Of a stretch of DNA of 64,000 bases, positions 49,491 to 60,009 are shown one piece after another. The translations under genes and the position numbers were made by a program. The notes under the pieces are model-generated. The model was given only the letters and a program-made list of their open reading frames with translations. It did no database searches and was not told the origin of the DNA. Origin of the DNA: Pseudomonadota bacterium (lineage in GTDB: Bacteria; Pseudomonadota; Gammaproteobacteria; Burkholderiales; Rhodocyclaceae); NCBI GenBank assembly GCA_018262095.1, contig JAGTRW010000020.1, positions 1-64,000 on the forward strand, given 5' to 3'. Positions within the stretch are counted from its first letter, which is position 1. Each line of letters opens with the position of its first letter.

Positions 49491-49844
49491 ACAACACAAC
49501 CCAAATAAAACGCTCAGCTGTCGTGCGCTTCGCTGTCAAGCCGCGGCGACAGGCCGGGCAAATCCTTGCCTGACATAGCCCGCAATGAATCGCTCGCCAG
49601 GAGTCGACTCACGCCAACAAATTTACGCCGCACCAAAAGCGCTGCCACAAGCTTACTACACCCTGGCACCACAAATTCCCATCAAACACAGCCCGTGAAT
49701 GGCGAACTTCATTTGGCGCCCCAGGCATCCAGCGCCACATTCTCACGGGGTTTTGAGCTGACCGCAAACAATCTATATTCACAAGCTTGTTCGATTTTGG
49801 AAGCACCCTGGCTGCGATTTTCGGCCAGCCCCCAAACGACAGGC

Positions 49845-49876
49845 AAAAAAAAACCTTGCCCATCAGGCAAGGTTTT
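49845..49876 (-). terminator. Terminator after rpmB-rpmG
   Basis: A seven-base-pair stem (49854-49860 with 49866-49872), lengthened by A-T pairs, is followed on the minus strand by nine T residues. Confidence 0.92.
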
Positions 49877-49894
49877 CTTGGCAGCCAAGCTGAA

Positions 49895-50050
49895 TTACTT
49901 GAGCTTGGTTTCCTTGTACGCAACATGCTTGCGAGCCACGGGATCATACTTCTTGATCTCCATTTTTTCAGGCATGGTCTTCTTGTTCTTGGTCGTCGTG
50001 TAGAAATGGCCGGTACCGGCGCTCGACTCGAGTTTGATCTTTTCACGCAT
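49895..50050 (-). CDS. rpmG: 50S ribosomal protein L33
   Basis: A 51-residue large-subunit protein, too short to be found by simple ORF length filters. The translation begins [20 protein letters not shown] and continues [20 protein letters not shown], ending KETKLK, which is L33. The zinc-binding cysteines of some L33 proteins are absent, so this is the zinc-free form. It lies 14 bases after rpmB on the same strand, the usual order. Confidence 0.97.
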   Translation of the reverse strand: MREKIKLESSAGTGHFYTTTKNKKTMPEKMEIKKYDPVARKHVAYKETKLK

Positions 50051-50064
50051 GGCAAAATTCCTTA

Positions 50065-50298
50065 TCAGAGCTCGCCGCGGGCGCGCAGGTCAGCGAGCAC
50101 GACGTCGATACCATTCTTGTCGATGGTGCGCAGACCGGCGCTGGAGACGCGCAGGCGCACCCAGTGGTTTTCGCTTTCAACCCAAAAACGACGGTACTGC
50201 AGATTCGGGAGGAAGCGGCGCTTCGTTCTATTGTTGGCATGGGAAACATTGTTCCCAGACATCGGGCCTTTACCCGTTACTTGGCAGACACGCGCCAT
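50065..50298 (-). CDS. rpmB: 50S ribosomal protein L28
   Basis: A 77-residue large-subunit protein. [20 protein letters not shown] followed by [18 protein letters not shown] is typical L28. GGAG lies upstream of the ATG. It is first in the rpmB-rpmG pair, which ends at a strong terminator. Confidence 0.98.
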   Translation of the reverse strand: MARVCQVTGKGPMSGNNVSHANNRTKRRFLPNLQYRRFWVESENHWVRLRVSSAGLRTIDKNGIDVVLADLRARGEL

Positions 50299-50385
50299 GA
50301 TTGTTGCTCCAGTTGATCTTGGGAAGAAAGCCGGCGATTTTAGCCTAAACTGCCGGCAGAGTTCAAGCTATTTTTTTGATTTACC

Positions 50386-51063
50386 TTATAGCAAGCCACG
50401 TTCGGCGAACGACAAGGGCTGACATTGCCCGGCCACAATGAAGTGATCGACTACCCGAACATCAACCAAAGCCAGAGCCTGTTTGAGTTCCCGGGTCAGC
50501 GACTGATCGGCTGACGACGGCTCGGAAACGCCGGAAGGATGGTTGTGCGCAAGAACAACGGCCGCAGCATTATGCCACAAAGCCTGCTTGACGACCTCCC
50601 TGGGGTAAACGCTGGTTTGCGTCAATGAGCCACGAAATAGCTCTTCGGCGACAATCAGGCGGTTTTGGGCATCGAGCCACAGCGCAAAAAACACCTCATG
50701 CGCAAGACCGGAAAGATGCAGCTTCAGATAGTCGCGAACGGCGCCCGGCGTCGCGAAGACATCGCCCTCTTTCATCTCCTCGCCGAGGGCGCGGCGCGAC
50801 ATTTCGAGAACCGCCTGCAGCTGGGCGAATTTAGCCGGCCCCATCCCCGGAATGCTCGAAAACTCGACCTCGGACGCAGCGAACAGTCGGTTGAGGCTGC
50901 CAAAATGGCCGATCAACTCACGCGCCAGATCGACCGCACTCTTTCCCTTGAGCCCCACGCGCAGAAAAATCGCCAGCAGTTCGGCGTCGGAAAGCACTGC
51001 GGCGCCCAGCGCCAGCAAGCGTTCGCGCGGGCGTTCAGTCTTCGGCCAGTCGCTAATAGCCAT
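50386..51063 (-). CDS. radC: RadC-family JAB domain protein
   Basis: A 225-residue protein of the RadC family. An N-terminal helix-hairpin-helix region ([34 protein letters not shown]) precedes a JAB/MPN+ metalloprotease-like domain with the zinc motif [17 protein letters not shown]. Its real role is unresolved; involvement in DNA repair is doubtful. ATG 51063 begins [20 protein letters not shown], the family N-terminus; longer frames upstream are rejected. It is divergent from coaBC with about 60 bases between, a common gammaproteobacterial and betaproteobacterial arrangement. Confidence 0.94.
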   Translation of the reverse strand: MAISDWPKTERPRERLLALGAAVLSDAELLAIFLRVGLKGKSAVDLARELIGHFGSLNRLFAASEVEFSSIPGMGPAKFAQLQAVLEMSRRALGEEMKEGDVFATPGAVRDYLKLHLSGLAHEVFFALWLDAQNRLIVAEELFRGSLTQTSVYPREVVKQALWHNAAAVVLAHNHPSGVSEPSSADQSLTRELKQALALVDVRVVDHFIVAGQCQPLSFAERGLL

Positions 51064-51121
51064 GGCGCAATCTCGGTTAGAATGTCCCGTTCGACATTTT
51101 AACGGCGATCGGCTTATTCGT

Positions 51122-52312
51122 ATGGAATTAACTGGAAAACGCATTGCACTCGGCGTGACCGGCGGCATCGCCGCCTACAAGGCTGCCGAGCTCGTCCGCC
51201 TGCTGATCAAGCAGGGTGCAACCGTGCAAGTGGTGATGACCGACGCCGCCACTCACTTCGTCACCCCGGTCACTTTCCAGGCCCTTTCGGGAAAGCCCGT
51301 ATTTACCGATCTGTGGACCCCTTGCGTCGCCAACAACATGGCGCACATCGACCTCTCGCGCGAGGCCGACGCCTTGCTCATCGCGCCGGCCAGCGCCGAC
51401 TTTGTCGCCAAGCTGGCGAACGGGCTGGCCGACGACCTGCTCAGTACACTGACGCTGGCGCGCAGTTGCCCGCTGCTGGTCGCTCCGGCGATGAACCTGC
51501 AGATGTGGACAAACCCGGCGACGCAACGCAATATCGCTACGCTGCTTGGCGATGGCGTCGCCATTCTCGGCCCGGCCAGCGGCGACCAGGCCTGCGGCGA
51601 GATCGGCCTGGGCCGCATGATCGAAGCCGAAGAAATCGTCGCCGACCTGATCGCTTTCTTCCAGCCCAAAGTGCTCGCCGGCAAGAAGCTGCTGCTCACC
51701 GCCGGCCCGACCTTCGAGGCCATCGACCCGGTGCGCGGCATCACCAACCTGTCGAGCGGCAAGATGGGCTTTGCGCTCGCGCGCGCAGCGCAGGAAGCCG
51801 GCGCGCAAGTCACGCTCGTCTGCGGCCCGGTCAGCCAACCGACGCCGCGCGGGATCACGCGCATCGACGTCATCAGCGCGCTCGAAATGCACGCAGCGGT
51901 GATGCGCCACGCGGCCACTCAGGACGTCTTCATCGGCGTCGCGGCGGTCGCCGACTACCGCCCCAGCACCGCCGCCGAACACAAGATCAAGAAGGACGGC
52001 CAGAGCGCCCCGGCCATCGAACTCATTCAGAATCCGGACATCCTGGCCGAAGTCGCGGCGCTGCCGACGCCGCCGCTGTGCGTCGGCTTTGCCGCCGAAA
52101 CCCGCAACCTCGCCGAATACGCGCAAAAAAAACGCATCGCCAAGAAGATTCCGTTGATCGTCGGCAACCTGATCGAGCACGGTTTTGGCGGCGACGACAA
52201 CACGCTGATCCTGTTCGACGAGAACGGCCAGTTACCGCTGACGCCGGCACCGAAGCTTGAACTGGCGCGCCAACTGATGGCGCGCATCGCCACCCTGCTG
52301 GAGAACCGCTAA
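51122..52312 (+). CDS. coaBC: Phosphopantothenoylcysteine synthetase/decarboxylase
   Basis: A 396-residue bifunctional coenzyme A synthesis enzyme. The N-terminal CoaC flavoprotein domain has the FMN-binding [15 protein letters not shown] and the PAS-type motif [16 protein letters not shown] with APAMNLQMW. The C-terminal CoaB synthetase domain begins near residue 185 with [20 protein letters not shown] and [13 protein letters not shown] 51122 begins the conserved N-terminus; the upstream frame extends to 50852 only by chance. Its stop overlaps the dut start by one base. Confidence 0.97.
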   Translation: MELTGKRIALGVTGGIAAYKAAELVRLLIKQGATVQVVMTDAATHFVTPVTFQALSGKPVFTDLWTPCVANNMAHIDLSREADALLIAPASADFVAKLANGLADDLLSTLTLARSCPLLVAPAMNLQMWTNPATQRNIATLLGDGVAILGPASGDQACGEIGLGRMIEAEEIVADLIAFFQPKVLAGKKLLLTAGPTFEAIDPVRGITNLSSGKMGFALARAAQEAGAQVTLVCGPVSQPTPRGITRIDVISALEMHAAVMRHAATQDVFIGVAAVADYRPSTAAEHKIKKDGQSAPAIELIQNPDILAEVAALPTPPLCVGFAAETRNLAEYAQKKRIAKKIPLIVGNLIEHGFGGDDNTLILFDENGQLPLTPAPKLELARQLMARIATLLENR

Positions 52313-52761
52313 TGCACCGCATCGAAGTCCGCCTGCTCGACCCCCGCCTGGCGGACAACCCACCGCACTACGCCACCCCCGGCTCCGCCGGTCTCGACTT
52401 GCGCGCCTGCATCGACGCGCCGCTGACGATCAATCCGGGCGACACCGTGCTGATTCCGACCGGAATCGCCATTCACCTCGCCGACCCCGGCCTGGCGGCG
52501 ATGATCCTGCCGCGCTCCGGGCTCGGTCACAAGCACGGCATCGTGCTCGGCAACCTGGTCGGCCTGATCGACTCCGATTATCAAGGCCAAATCATGGTAT
52601 CGACCTGGAATCGGGGACAAGAGAGCTTCACGCTCAACCCGCTCGACCGTCTGGCGCAACTTGTCGTCGTTCCGGTCCTGCAGGTCGCTTTCAACGTCGT
52701 CGACGAGTTTGACGCCAGCACGCGCGGCGACGGCGGTTTCGGCAGCACGGGCAAGTCCTGA
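52312..52761 (+). CDS. dut: dUTP diphosphatase
   Basis: A 149-residue trimeric dUTPase that hydrolyses dUTP to dUMP. All five motifs are present: [40 protein letters not shown] and the C-terminal GGFGSTGKS. The ATG overlaps the coaBC stop (TAATG), so the two are translationally coupled, an arrangement widely conserved in proteobacteria. Confidence 0.98.
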   Translation: MHRIEVRLLDPRLADNPPHYATPGSAGLDLRACIDAPLTINPGDTVLIPTGIAIHLADPGLAAMILPRSGLGHKHGIVLGNLVGLIDSDYQGQIMVSTWNRGQESFTLNPLDRLAQLVVVPVLQVAFNVVDEFDASTRGDGGFGSTGKS

Positions 52762-52787
52762 GTCAACGCCCAAGTACAGAGACGACC

Positions 52788-53201
52788 TTGACCGCCCAGC
52801 AGACCTTCGACATCGAGACCCGCGGCCGCGGAACGACGCAGATCACTGAACCGGTGTCTACGATCGTTCGCGCAGCGGGAATCGAAACCGGTCTGGCCAA
52901 CGTTTTCGTGCTGCACACCAGTTGCTCGCTGATCCTGACCGAAAACGCCGATCCTTCGGTTCGCTTTGACCTTGAGACGCTGGCCCGACGCTGGGCGCCC
53001 GATGGTGACCCCGCCTATCGGCACTGCGACGAAGGCGACGACGACATGGCGGCGCACGGGCGCAACGTTCTCGCCGGCAGCTCGCTGTGCATCCCGATCC
53101 GCCATGGCGAACTGTTGCTCGGAACCTGGCAGGGAATCTATTTGTGGGAACACCGCAGCGCGTCGCACCGCCGGACCATCGTCGTCACCGTGCTCGCTTG
53201 A
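52788..53201 (+). CDS. YjbQ/UPF0047-family protein
   Basis: A 137-residue member of the UPF0047/YjbQ family, some members of which have weak thiamine-phosphate synthase activity. Characteristic blocks are VLHTSCSLILTENADPSVR, AYRHCDEGDDDMAAHGRNVL, GELLLGTWQGIYLWEHR and RRTIVVTVL. Histidines H45-like and H83-like residues of the family metal site are present in the HTSCSL and the AAHG segments. The best start is TTG 52788 with a weak ribosome-binding site. It follows dut by 26 bases and is convergent with pabBC. Confidence 0.88.
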   Translation: MTAQQTFDIETRGRGTTQITEPVSTIVRAAGIETGLANVFVLHTSCSLILTENADPSVRFDLETLARRWAPDGDPAYRHCDEGDDDMAAHGRNVLAGSSLCIPIRHGELLLGTWQGIYLWEHRSASHRRTIVVTVLA

Positions 53202-53211
53202 TCGACGCGCC

Positions 53212-54984
53212 CTAATCGCGCAAGCTCACCGCAATCAGCCCGCGCAAGGCGTTGGCCAGATAGATCGCCGACGCGCCGCGCAGGTCGTCGACGCAGAGCA
53301 CCGCCTCGACCGCGCGCCCCGATTCGAGCAGATGGCGGCGCATCACGCCCGGCAGGAGTCCGCAGACTGGCGGCGGCGTCAACAGCACACCATCGCGCTC
53401 GACGAAGACATTGCTGCGCGCCCCCTCGCAGACCTCGCCACGCGTGTTGAGAAAAATCGTATCGAACACCCCGGGGTCTTCGGCCAAAGCCGCCAGCGCG
53501 CGCTGGTAGCGGCTACGCGCACTGGTCTTGTGACGCAACAGATAGTCTTCGGCGTCGAGGCGCTCGGCGGCGAGCACCACCGACCAAGGCCCGCGCTCGT
53601 CGACCAGCGGCGCCACGCCGATGCGGTACCGACCGTCGTGCGCCAGCGTCAAGCGCACACGCCCTAAGCCGCTTGCCCGGGACGTCGCGCAAGCGGCCAG
53701 CGCGACGGCGATCGCCGGCAGATCGCAGACAAAACCGAGCGCCTGCGCCGACGACTGTAGCCGCTGCAGATGCAGCGCGAGAAGCGGATAGCTGCCCTGC
53801 TCAAGGCGCAGCGTTTCGATGAGTTCAAAACCGGGATCGAAGCCGGTCAAAAAGCTCGCCTTGAGCAGGCACTCGGCGTATTCGCTTTCGGCAACCGAAT
53901 CGATCACGATGCCGCTGCCGACGCCGAGGCGAACGCACCGATCGGGCAACACCTCCAGGGTGCGGATCGCCACGTTGAAACGGCAATCGCCGCCCGGCGC
54001 CAGCCAGCCTAAGGCTCCCGTATATAGGCCGCGCGGCGCAGACTCAAGTTCGTCGATGCACTGCATGGCGCGTATTTTCGGCGCCCCGGTAATCGATCCG
54101 CAGGGAAATAGCGCGCGAAACAGGTCGAAAAGTGTCGCCCCGGGCAAATCGGCGGAAATACTTGACACCATCTGCCACAGCGTCGGGTAGGCTTCGGCGT
54201 CGCACAGCGAGTCGACGCTGACCTTGCCCGGCGCTGCCAAGCGCCCCAGATCGTTGCGCAACAGGTCGACGATCATGATGTTCTCGGCGCGCTCTTTGGC
54301 CGACGCCAGCAGCGCCGCACGGCTGGCCTTGTCATCAGCCGGCGTGGCGCCGCGCGGCGCGGTACCCTTCATCGGGCGCGTGAGCACGCGACTGCTACTG
54401 CGCTCGAAAAACAGCTCAGGAGAAAAAGAAAGGACCGTCTTTTCCGGAACCGAGAGATACGCGCCGTAGCGCACCGGCTGGCGTTTTCGCAGGCGCGAAT
54501 AGAGCGCCAGCGGATGGCCATAGAGCCGGCCATCGAGTGGAAAGGTCAGGTTGATCTGGTAGCAATCGCCAGCGGCAATCCAGCGCCTGATCTGCTCGAC
54601 GCAGCGACGATGCTGGCCGGCTGTGAGTCCCGCCGCAAGCTCGGCGAGACCGGCCACCCGCTCGTGCTCGGCCAAGCCACTGACGCGCGAATCGAGAAAG
54701 GCAGCCACGCCCTGCGCGTCGAGATGACGCGCCTGGGCAAACACCCAACCGCACAAGCCGGGCGCAGCGTGCTGAGGAACGGAGGACTCAAAACGGGAAC
54801 CGAGCTCGTAGTCGGCGGCCAGAGCGACCCACTCGCCTTGCGCCGACGCGTCGGCGAAGGCGCAGAACACCGACGTCAGGTCGCCATCGCCATCAAACCG
54901 AATCGTTCGCCGATACTCGGACAACACGATGGCACCGCCGCCGTCATCGTCAAACAACGCGAAATCACCGTCCACCGCGGTCAA
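53212..54984 (-). CDS. pabB: Aminodeoxychorismate synthase component I fused to aminodeoxychorismate lyase
   Basis: A 590-residue fusion for 4-aminobenzoate (folate) synthesis. Residues about 1-370 form PabB: RWIAAGDCYQINLTFPL, RPMKGTAPRG, GSITGAPKIRAMQCIDELE, all conserved chorismate-binding motifs. Residues about 375-590 form a class IV PLP aminotransferase-like lyase (PabC) with the lysine in LRHKTSARSRYQRAL and EGARSNVFVERDG. Such fusions are common in betaproteobacteria. The glutamine amidotransferase partner PabA is not in the window. The start is TTG 54984, or possibly GTG 54975. Confidence 0.92.
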   Translation of the reverse strand: MTAVDGDFALFDDDGGGAIVLSEYRRTIRFDGDGDLTSVFCAFADASAQGEWVALAADYELGSRFESSVPQHAAPGLCGWVFAQARHLDAQGVAAFLDSRVSGLAEHERVAGLAELAAGLTAGQHRRCVEQIRRWIAAGDCYQINLTFPLDGRLYGHPLALYSRLRKRQPVRYGAYLSVPEKTVLSFSPELFFERSSSRVLTRPMKGTAPRGATPADDKASRAALLASAKERAENIMIVDLLRNDLGRLAAPGKVSVDSLCDAEAYPTLWQMVSSISADLPGATLFDLFRALFPCGSITGAPKIRAMQCIDELESAPRGLYTGALGWLAPGGDCRFNVAIRTLEVLPDRCVRLGVGSGIVIDSVAESEYAECLLKASFLTGFDPGFELIETLRLEQGSYPLLALHLQRLQSSAQALGFVCDLPAIAVALAACATSRASGLGRVRLTLAHDGRYRIGVAPLVDERGPWSVVLAAERLDAEDYLLRHKTSARSRYQRALAALAEDPGVFDTIFLNTRGEVCEGARSNVFVERDGVLLTPPPVCGLLPGVMRRHLLESGRAVEAVLCVDDLRGASAIYLANALRGLIAVSLRD

Positions 54985-55029
54985 TTTTCAGTCTTCTGAG
55001 AAAAGCCCCGGCCCAGGCGGGAAATCGGC

Positions 55030-55257
55030 CTATTTGCGCTTGAAATAGAACTCAAAGGCCTGGTCGGCCTCGCCGTCCGACAGCAACTGGTTGCCAGTCT
55101 GCTTGGCGAAAGCGTGAAAGTCCTTGACCGCCCCCGGATCGGTCGCCAATACGCGCAGCACCTGACCGGACGACATCTCGGACAACGCTTTCTTGGTGCG
55201 CAAGATAGGAAGCGGGCAGTTGAGCCCTTTGACATCGAGTTCTCGATCAAACAGCAT
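55030..55257 (-). CDS. TusA-family sulfurtransferase-like protein
   Basis: A 75-residue SirA/TusA-like protein. The sulfur-carrying Cys is in KGLNCPLPILRTKKAL, and the fold continues GQVLRVLATDPGAVKDFHAFAKQTGN. Proteins of this family pass sulfur to tRNA modification, molybdenum cofactor or other pathways; this branch with a shorter C-terminus is not necessarily TusA itself. ATG 55257 is preferred because GGAG lies five bases upstream. It lies between an M48 protease gene and pabBC on the same strand. Confidence 0.88.
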   Translation of the reverse strand: MLFDRELDVKGLNCPLPILRTKKALSEMSSGQVLRVLATDPGAVKDFHAFAKQTGNQLLSDGEADQAFEFYFKRK

Positions 55258-55283
55258 GATCACTCCCAGAGAAAAGGCCTATT

Positions 55284-56768
55284 TTAACCGCCACCGTTGC
55301 GTTTAAGCTTCTCTTCCTCGGCCTGCAGCTTGCGCAACTCGCGCAAACGCGCATCGACGGCAGACTGCTCGTAAAAGTTGCCATCGGTCGCCTGTTGGGC
55401 AAACTGTAATTGCTCGACCGCCTGGCCGAGCTGCCCTTGCAGCATGTAATACTCGGCCTGCGCCCGATGCTGCGCCAGACGCTTGCCCAACGCCGAATAG
55501 GTTTTCGCCTGCAGGCCATAGAGCTTGTAATCGGTTGCGCTAAGCTGCAACTGGCTGTCCAGAAAGAGCACGGCCTGATCGTATTGCCGCCCCGCGTAGA
55601 GCGACTCGGCGTAGCCATAGACCAGCGACTTGGACTGCGGAAAGCGCTGCAGCGCATCGCGATAAATGCCCTGGGCGCCAGGCAAATCGCCGGCCTTGGT
55701 GCGAATCTCGGCCGCCAGATCGGCAATCATCGGCGACGACTCCTTGAGCGCTCTGAGCGCTTCAAACTCACGCTGCGCCGCCTGGGTGTCCTTGGCCCGC
55801 ATCAAGGCATAGACCAGACCATAGCGGGCGGCGGCCTGCGACGCACTTTTACGCTCACGCACCTGGTTTTCAAAGTCGATGGCTGCTTCGCGCGGTGTGC
55901 CCAGCGACGCGCGAAGTTTGGCGCGCACCAGCTGAAAATCGAGGCTGCTGACGACCTGCCGGTAAGGTGAGTCCTGCGCCCGATTCTGCATGTCAGCGAT
56001 CCGCTCGACGGTCAGCGGGTGCGAACGCAAATAGACCGGCGCATTGTTTTCGTACAGTCGGCCGGCCTTTTGCAGACGCTCGAAGAAATCTCCCATGCTG
56101 CGTACGTCAAACCCGGCTTTGTCGAGCGACTGATAGCCCATGCGGTCGGCCTCCCGCTCGAAGTCTCTGGTGTAGGCCAGTTGCGCCTGAACCACGCCGG
56201 CCTGCGCCGAAGCAATGGTCGCCGCGGCCGCCGACGAATTGGCACGGGCGGCAAGTACGCCAACGGCCATGGCAATCATGCTCGGGATGGTATTCTGCTT
56301 TTCCTTGGCGATCTGGCGTGCCAGATGATTCTGCGTCACGTGCGCGATTTCGTGGGCAATCACTCCGGCCAGTTCAGACTCGGACTGAGCGGTGATGATG
56401 GTTCCGGTGTTGACCCCGATAAAGCCGCCGAACATCGCAAAGGCATTGACCGTATTGTCGCGAATGGCAAAAAAAGTGAAATCACCGGTCGGGTTGGCGC
56501 TGGCTTCGACCAGCCGACGGCCCAGTCCGTTGAGATAGTCGTTGATTTCCGGATCGTCGACGTAGCTGGGCTCGCGCAGACGAATCTCGTTCATGATGGT
56601 CTCGCCGATTCGGCGTTCGACCTGCGGGGAAAGTTCGGCGCGCGCCGACTCCCCAAGATCCGGAAGATCTGCGGCCAGCGCCGGGCAAGTTCCCGCGATG
56701 ACGGCGGCCACCAACAGCAGGGCGGCGCGGAAAAAGCAGGAGCAGGTACTAGAGAGACGAGAATTCAC
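55284..56768 (-). CDS. Periplasmic M48 metalloprotease with TPR domain (BepA-like)
   Basis: A 494-residue exported zinc protease resembling BepA/YfgC, which degrades or repairs outer-membrane assembly intermediates. A signal peptide (AALLLVAAVIAGTCPALA) is followed by the M48 domain with zinc ligands in HEIAH (His139, His143) and Glu206 in EREADRMG. The C-terminal half is TPR-like repeats (ARYGLVYALMRAKDTQAAQ, YGYAESLYAGRQYDQAV). The start is GTG 56768, with no strong ribosome-binding site. The length fits the family. Confidence 0.93.
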   Translation of the reverse strand: MNSRLSSTCSCFFRAALLLVAAVIAGTCPALAADLPDLGESARAELSPQVERRIGETIMNEIRLREPSYVDDPEINDYLNGLGRRLVEASANPTGDFTFFAIRDNTVNAFAMFGGFIGVNTGTIITAQSESELAGVIAHEIAHVTQNHLARQIAKEKQNTIPSMIAMAVGVLAARANSSAAAATIASAQAGVVQAQLAYTRDFEREADRMGYQSLDKAGFDVRSMGDFFERLQKAGRLYENNAPVYLRSHPLTVERIADMQNRAQDSPYRQVVSSLDFQLVRAKLRASLGTPREAAIDFENQVRERKSASQAAARYGLVYALMRAKDTQAAQREFEALRALKESSPMIADLAAEIRTKAGDLPGAQGIYRDALQRFPQSKSLVYGYAESLYAGRQYDQAVLFLDSQLQLSATDYKLYGLQAKTYSALGKRLAQHRAQAEYYMLQGQLGQAVEQLQFAQQATDGNFYEQSAVDARLRELRKLQAEEEKLKRNGGG

Positions 56769-56861
56769 GATGCGCGGAAAACCATGAGGTTGAAACTCAT
56801 GCCATGATACCGGAGTCCGCCGGCAAGGGTGTTTCCAGTTGTGGCCCGCAAATACCCGGCG

Positions 56862-56890
56862 AAAAAAAACCCGCCAGAGGCGGGTTCTTT
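56862..56890 (-). terminator. Terminator after the cold-shock gene
   Basis: A seven-base-pair stem (56869-56875 with 56879-56885) with loop AGA is followed on the minus strand by eight T residues. Confidence 0.92.
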
Positions 56891-56905
56891 TAGCGCAGCT
56901 GAAAA

Positions 56906-57109
56906 TCAGGCACGCCCAATATTCGATGCTTGCTTGCCCTTAGGACCCTGCGTCACATCAAAAGAAACTTTTTCGCCCTCTTTGAGGGTCTTGAATCCGC
57001 CCATGGTGATCGCGGAAAAATGCGCGAAGAGATCTTCGCTGCCGTCATCCGGAGTAATGAAACCGAAACCCTTGGCGTCATTGAACCACTTAACTGTACC
57101 TGTTGCCAT
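56906..57109 (-). CDS. Cold-shock protein, CspA family
   Basis: A 67-residue single-domain RNA/DNA chaperone. It has RNP1 [11 protein letters not shown] and RNP2 DLFAHFSAI, and starts [20 protein letters not shown] 57109 has AAGGA upstream; the longer open frame from 57160 is rejected. The 220-base region between this gene and clpS is divergent and non-coding; a long leader is usual for csp genes. A terminator follows. Confidence 0.96.
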   Translation of the reverse strand: MATGTVKWFNDAKGFGFITPDDGSEDLFAHFSAITMGGFKTLKEGEKVSFDVTQGPKGKQASNIGRA

Positions 57110-57329
57110 ATTGCTACATCCTTGAAAAGAGACTAGATCCGGGCATCGCCCGACGTGCATGTTTGAAATTCAACTACCGCCTGAATCAAAACATGGACCC
57201 TTTGTACGCTAGTTGCGACCGATGCGTCAAGCATTTTTTTTTCGGCGTCTCAACGTAGTGTCGTTTATCTGTAAAAAGCCGCAAACGCCACGGTTTTGCA
57301 CATTCAAAAAGACTGGTTAGAATTGAAGC

Positions 57330-57638
57330 ATGGCTAAACAGTACCAGGACGGCTCGGTAATCGAAGCCAAACACAGCAAGCTGGCGCCACCGCGGCTTTA
57401 CACGGTGCTGCTGCTCAACGACGACTTTACCCCGATGGAGTTTGTGGTCCTCGTGCTGCAGAGATTTTTTTCCATGAACCGAGAACAAGCGACGCAAATC
57501 ATGCTCAAAGTGCACGTGGAAGGGCGAGGAGTGTGCGGAATCTATCCGCGCGACGTCGCCGCCACCAAGGTCGAGCAGGTCGCGGCCTTCGCACGGGACA
57601 ACCAGCATCCGCTGGCGTGCGTAATGGAGGAGAATTGA
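57330..57638 (+). CDS. clpS: ClpS, N-degron adaptor of ClpAP
   Basis: A 102-residue adaptor that binds N-terminal Leu, Phe, Tyr and Trp and delivers the proteins to ClpAP. The core [20 protein letters not shown] and [20 protein letters not shown] matches ClpS, with the Asn-Asp pair and His that form the degron-binding pocket (NDD, KVHVEG). It ends directly against clpA (start in the next base). Substrates would be made by aat and bpt at 20.5-22 kb. Confidence 0.97.
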   Translation: MAKQYQDGSVIEAKHSKLAPPRLYTVLLLNDDFTPMEFVVLVLQRFFSMNREQATQIMLKVHVEGRGVCGIYPRDVAATKVEQVAAFARDNQHPLACVMEEN

Positions 57639-59897
57639 ATGATTGCGCAGGAACTTGAAGTCAGCTTGCACATGGCCTTTGTCGAAGCGCGGCAAAAACG
57701 CCATGAATTCATCACCGTCGAGCATCTTCTGCTGGCCTTGCTCGACAACCCGTCGGCGGCCGAGACCTTGCGCGCATGCGGCGGAAACATCGAGCAACTG
57801 CGCCGCGACCTGACCAAATTCATCGTCGAGCACACGCCGACCATTGACGGCGAGGAAGACATCGACACCCAGCCGACGCTCGGTTTTCAGCGTGTTATCC
57901 AACGCGCCATCCTGCACGTTCAGTCGTCAGGCAAGAAGGAGGTCAACGGCGCCAATGTGCTGGTCGCCATTTTTGGCGAGAAGGACTCGCACGCAGTCTA
58001 TTACCTGCAAAAACAGGGAATCTCGCGGCTCGACGTGGTTAATTTCATTTCCCATGGCATCAGCAAGGTCCCGCAGGGAGCGGCGCGTAGCGAAAGCAGT
58101 GTGGAAACCGAAGGCGAGGTGCAAACCGCGGCTGGGCCGCTGGAAAGCTACACGATCAATCTCAACAACCTGGCGCTGCAGGGCAAGATAGATCCGCTCA
58201 TTGGTCGCGGGCCTGAACTTGAGCGTGTGATCCAGACGCTTTGCCGTCGTCGCAAAAATAATCCTTTGCTGGTCGGCGAAGCCGGGGTTGGCAAGACCGC
58301 CATTGCCGAAGGTCTTGCCCGTCGGATCGTAGAGAACAACGTTCCGGAGATTCTCGACAAGGCCTGCGTCTACGCGTTGGACATGGGCGCGCTGCTGGCC
58401 GGAACGAAATACCGCGGCGACTTCGAGCAGCGGCTCAAGGGCGTTTTGAAGCAACTCTCCGAAAACCCGCAGGCGATTCTGTTCATCGACGAAATTCATA
58501 CGTTGATTGGCGCCGGCTCGGCGTCGGGGGGCACGCTCGACGCGTCGAACCTGCTCAAGCCCGCGCTTTCCAACGGCCAGCTCAAGTGCATCGGGGCAAC
58601 CACTTATACCGAGTATCGCGGAATCTTCGAGAAAGATCACGCGCTGTCGCGTCGTTTCCAAAAGGTTGACGTGAGCGAACCCTCGGTCGCCGAAGCCATT
58701 GAAATCCTCAAGGGGCTGAAGACCCGTTTCGAGTCGCACCACGGAATCAAATACTCGGCAGCGGCGCTAACCTCGGCCGTCGAGCTTTCGGTGCGCTTCA
58801 TTCCCGACCGTCACCTGCCGGACAAGGCGATCGACGTCATCGACGAAGCCGGTGCAGCGCAGCGCATCCTGCCCAAATCGCGGCAGAAGAAATTGATCGG
58901 CAAGCAGGACATCGAAGAAATCGTCGCCAAAATCGCGCGTATCCCGTCGACGCACGTTTCATCAGATGACCGGAGCGCGCTCAAGAATCTCGACCGCGAC
59001 CTCAAAGCAGTCGTTTTCGGACAGGAAACGGCGATCGACGCGCTGGCCAAAGCGATCAAGATGTCGCGTTCTGGCCTCGGCAATCCGGCCAAGCCGATCG
59101 GCAGCTTCCTTTTTTCCGGACCGACCGGCGTCGGCAAGACCGAAGTCGCGCGGCAACTCGCCTATTGCCTGGGCAACGAGCTGATTCGCTTCGACATGTC
59201 CGAATACATGGAGCGCCACGCGGTCTCGCGGTTGATCGGCGCGCCGCCAGGCTATGTCGGTTTCGATCAGGGCGGGCAATTGACCGAAGCGGTGACCAAG
59301 AAACCCTATTGCGTGCTGCTGCTCGACGAAATCGAAAAGGCGCACCCGGACATTTACAACATCCTGCTGCAGGTCATGGATCACGGCACGCTGACCGACA
59401 ACAACGGTCGCAAGGCCGATTTCCGCAACGCGCTGATCATCATGACGACCAACGCCGGCCAGGAGTCGATTCAAAAGTCGAGTATGGGCTTCACCAACGC
59501 CAAGCAGCCGGGCGACGAGATGGTCGAAATCAAGCGATTGTTCACTCCCGAGTTTCGCAATCGTCTCGACGCGACGATTTCGTTCAAGGCGCTCGACCAC
59601 GAGGTTATCCTGCGCGTGGTCGACAAGTTCCTGATGCAACTGGAAGAGCAGTTGCACGAAAAGAAGGTCGAAGCGACCTTCACTGAGGCACTCAAGGCCC
59701 ACTTGGCCAGCAATGGCTTCGACCCGCTGATGGGCGCTCGACCGATGGCCCGTCTGATTCAGGACACCATCCGTTCGGCGCTCGCTGACGAATTGCTGTT
59801 CGGCAAGCTCGCGAACGGCGGCCATGTCACCGTCGATATCGGAGAAGACGGCAAGGCAAAGTTGGTCTTTGCCGAAGAGGCGGCCGAAATCGCCTAG
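57639..59897 (+). CDS. clpA: ClpA, ATPase subunit of ClpAP protease
   Basis: A 752-residue AAA+ unfoldase. The N-terminal Clp repeat domain ([19 protein letters not shown]) is followed by two ATPase domains with Walker A GEAGVGKT near residue 213 and GPTGVGKT near residue 494. The ClpP-binding loop region is between the domains' ends as in E. coli ClpA, and there is no ClpB middle coiled coil. It is translationally coupled to clpS. ClpP is not in the window. Confidence 0.97.
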   Translation: MIAQELEVSLHMAFVEARQKRHEFITVEHLLLALLDNPSAAETLRACGGNIEQLRRDLTKFIVEHTPTIDGEEDIDTQPTLGFQRVIQRAILHVQSSGKKEVNGANVLVAIFGEKDSHAVYYLQKQGISRLDVVNFISHGISKVPQGAARSESSVETEGEVQTAAGPLESYTINLNNLALQGKIDPLIGRGPELERVIQTLCRRRKNNPLLVGEAGVGKTAIAEGLARRIVENNVPEILDKACVYALDMGALLAGTKYRGDFEQRLKGVLKQLSENPQAILFIDEIHTLIGAGSASGGTLDASNLLKPALSNGQLKCIGATTYTEYRGIFEKDHALSRRFQKVDVSEPSVAEAIEILKGLKTRFESHHGIKYSAAALTSAVELSVRFIPDRHLPDKAIDVIDEAGAAQRILPKSRQKKLIGKQDIEEIVAKIARIPSTHVSSDDRSALKNLDRDLKAVVFGQETAIDALAKAIKMSRSGLGNPAKPIGSFLFSGPTGVGKTEVARQLAYCLGNELIRFDMSEYMERHAVSRLIGAPPGYVGFDQGGQLTEAVTKKPYCVLLLDEIEKAHPDIYNILLQVMDHGTLTDNNGRKADFRNALIIMTTNAGQESIQKSSMGFTNAKQPGDEMVEIKRLFTPEFRNRLDATISFKALDHEVILRVVDKFLMQLEEQLHEKKVEATFTEALKAHLASNGFDPLMGARPMARLIQDTIRSALADELLFGKLANGGHVTVDIGEDGKAKLVFAEEAAEIA

Positions 59898-59916
59898 GGT
59901 CGGCCCGCCCACCATA

Positions 59917-59940
59917 CGGCCATGCCTTGCGGCATGGCCG
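59917..59940 (+). terminator. Hairpin after clpA
   Basis: A perfect ten-base-pair stem (59917-59926 with 59931-59940) with loop TTGC begins 20 bases after the clpA stop. The T-tract is minimal (TT), so it is a weak terminator or a stabilising hairpin. Confidence 0.6.
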
Positions 59941-60009
59941 TTCAGCGCAAGGGATGCGACAAGCTTGAAAATGCGACAATAGCCGCTCTTGTCGTATCCA
60001 GGATCTTCC